From Rhodomicrobium lacus (GTDB lineage: Bacteria; Pseudomonadota; Alphaproteobacteria; Rhizobiales; Rhodomicrobiaceae): a stretch of 64,000 nt of DNA. The notes beneath the pieces were generated by a model. It made no database searches, was not told the origin of the DNA, and saw only the letters and a program-made list of their open reading frames with translations. A program made the translations under genes and the position numbers. Location: contig NZ_RZNF01000002.1 in NCBI RefSeq assembly GCF_003992725.1, positions 744,001 through 808,000 of the forward strand, in the 5' to 3' direction. This document shows positions 63,087 to 64,000 of the stretch, piece by piece; within the stretch, counting starts at the first letter, position 1, and each line of letters opens with the position of its first letter.

Positions 63087-64000
63087 CTAGTGGCGGACTT
63101 CTCCGCCCCTTTCGTTGGAATTCACGCCGAGCGCCCGCAGCTTCCTGTGCAGCGCGGAGCGTTCCATGCCGACGAATTCCGCCGTGCGCGAGATGTTGCC
63201 GCCAAAGCGGTTGATCTGCGCCATGAGATATTCGCGTTCGAAGATTTCGCGCGCATCGCGCAGCGGGAGCGACATGAGATGTTCACCGCCCGAGCCGTTC
63301 GACGACAAGGGGACGTTCGCGCCGATATCGTCGGGCAGCATGTCCGCGGTGATGACCGCGTCCGGCTCGCCGGTGGACATGATCATGACGCGTTCGACGA
63401 TGTTGCGGAGCTGGCGGACATTGCCCTGCCATTCGTGGCTTTGCAGCACGGCCATGGCATCGTCGCCGATGACGCGCGGCGGCAGGCCGGACGACGCCGC
63501 GATCTGCTTGACGAAATGTTCCACGAGTTCCGGGATATCCTCGCGCCGCTCGATCAGGGGCGCCACCTTGAGCGGCACCACGTTGAGCCGGTGGAAAAGA
63601 TCCTGCCGGAAACGCCCGGCCGCCATCTCGCGCTCGAGGTCGCGGCTTGTCGAGGAAACGAGGCGCACGTCGACCGACACTTTCGGGCCGCCGCCAATGC
63701 GCTGGAATTTCTGCTCGACGAGCACGCGCAGAAGCTTGCCCTGCGTCTCGACGGGCATGTCGGCAACCTCATCGATATAGAGCGTGCCGTTATGCGCTTC
63801 TTCGAGCGCGCCGACCTTGCGCACCGTCGACCCGGTTTCCTCGACGCCGAAGAATTCCATTTCCACCCGGTCGGCGGCCATGGACGCGGCATTGACGGCA
63901 ACGAAAGGTCCGTTCGCGCGGTTGGAACTGGCGTGCAGATAGCGCGCGGCGAGTTCCTTGCCAGAGCCCTGCGGCCCGGTGATCATCACGCGGCTGTTCG
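63087..64000 (-). CDS. ntrX: NtrX nitrogen regulator, C-terminal part (start outside window)
   Basis: About 304 residues at the end of a two-component response regulator; the receiver domain is off the right edge. AAA+ sigma-54-interaction-type domain with TGPQGSGKELAARYL (Walker A), GALEEAHNGTLYIDEVADMP (Walker B) and RHRLN-like FHRLNVVPLKVAPL. The GAFTGA loop is missing: the matching stretch is FFGVEETGSTVRKVGAL. Fis-type HTH at the end: GGNISRTAEFVGMERSALHR. NtrX, with NtrY, controls nitrogen and redox genes. Order ntrX-dat-hfq-hflX supports the identity. Confidence 0.9.
   Translation of the reverse strand, partial: NSRVMITGPQGSGKELAARYLHASSNRANGPFVAVNAASMAADRVEMEFFGVEETGSTVRKVGALEEAHNGTLYIDEVADMPVETQGKLLRVLVEQKFQRIGGGPKVSVDVRLVSSTSRDLEREMAAGRFRQDLFHRLNVVPLKVAPLIERREDIPELVEHFVKQIAASSGLPPRVIGDDAMAVLQSHEWQGNVRQLRNIVERVMIMSTGEPDAVITADMLPDDIGANVPLSSNGSGGEHLMSLPLRDAREIFEREYLMAQINRFGGNISRTAEFVGMERSALHRKLRALGVNSNERGGEVRH

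Overview
The window reads as a GC-rich alphaproteobacterial chromosome, most likely order Hyphomicrobiales (a Rhodomicrobium-like genome is a low-confidence guess). Support comes from families typical of that group (DUF3126, DUF1192, the DUF1013/TrcR cell-cycle regulator) and from the order ntrX - D-amino-acid aminotransferase - hfq - hflX at the right end.

Layout. 1-18.1 kb is mostly housekeeping: a hydrolase fragment, cysE/DUF3126/gamma carbonic anhydrase, a CBS protein, a patatin, folE-hisI, an IscU-like scaffold, a Na/Pi symporter, pheT, an AT-rich orphan membrane gene, two SUMF1-fold proteins, an S9 oligopeptidase, a DsbA-like protein and a hydrolase. A tRNA-Ser(CGA) at 18.67 kb is followed by a complete type I-E CRISPR-Cas locus (19.1-32.0 kb): a 49-repeat array, a leader with an IHF-like site, then on the minus strand cas3 / [mini-array and promoters] / small HTH-like gene / cse1-cse2-cas7e-cas5e-cas6e-cas1-cas2. 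32.8-55.8 kb is a surface-polysaccharide cluster: glycosyltransferases, five methyltransferase domains, Wzx-like flippase, Wzy-like polymerase, WcaF-like acyltransferase, AsnB, DegT aminotransferase, FAD enzyme, Tat-exported beta-helix protein, gmd/fcl for GDP-L-fucose, and a NusG paralogue. 56.2-64 kb returns to core genes (arginase-fold protein, trcR, mtnA, DUF1192, hflX, hfq, dat, ntrX).

Main discovery. Between cas3 and the Cascade genes lies a two-repeat degenerate mini-array (29027-29104) with its own promoter. Its 20-nt pseudo-spacer matches 12 of the first 14 positions of a site 5 bp away. The site is preceded by an AAG PAM, its only mismatches in that seed stretch are at positions 6 and 12 (the positions flipped out in Cascade), and the protospacer footprint covers the -35 box of the promoter for the small gene and the Cascade operon. 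This looks like a Cascade-guided self-repression or addiction RNA (CreR/CreA-like) in a type I-E system, with a previously unrecognised small HTH-like ORF as the first gene under its control.

Other points: a CTAGTGG-ended palindromic element occurs three times and twice supplies the stop codon of the neighbouring gene; NtrX lacks the GAFTGA loop; the IscU-like protein lacks the third cluster cysteine; both SUMF1-fold proteins lack the catalytic cysteine pair.
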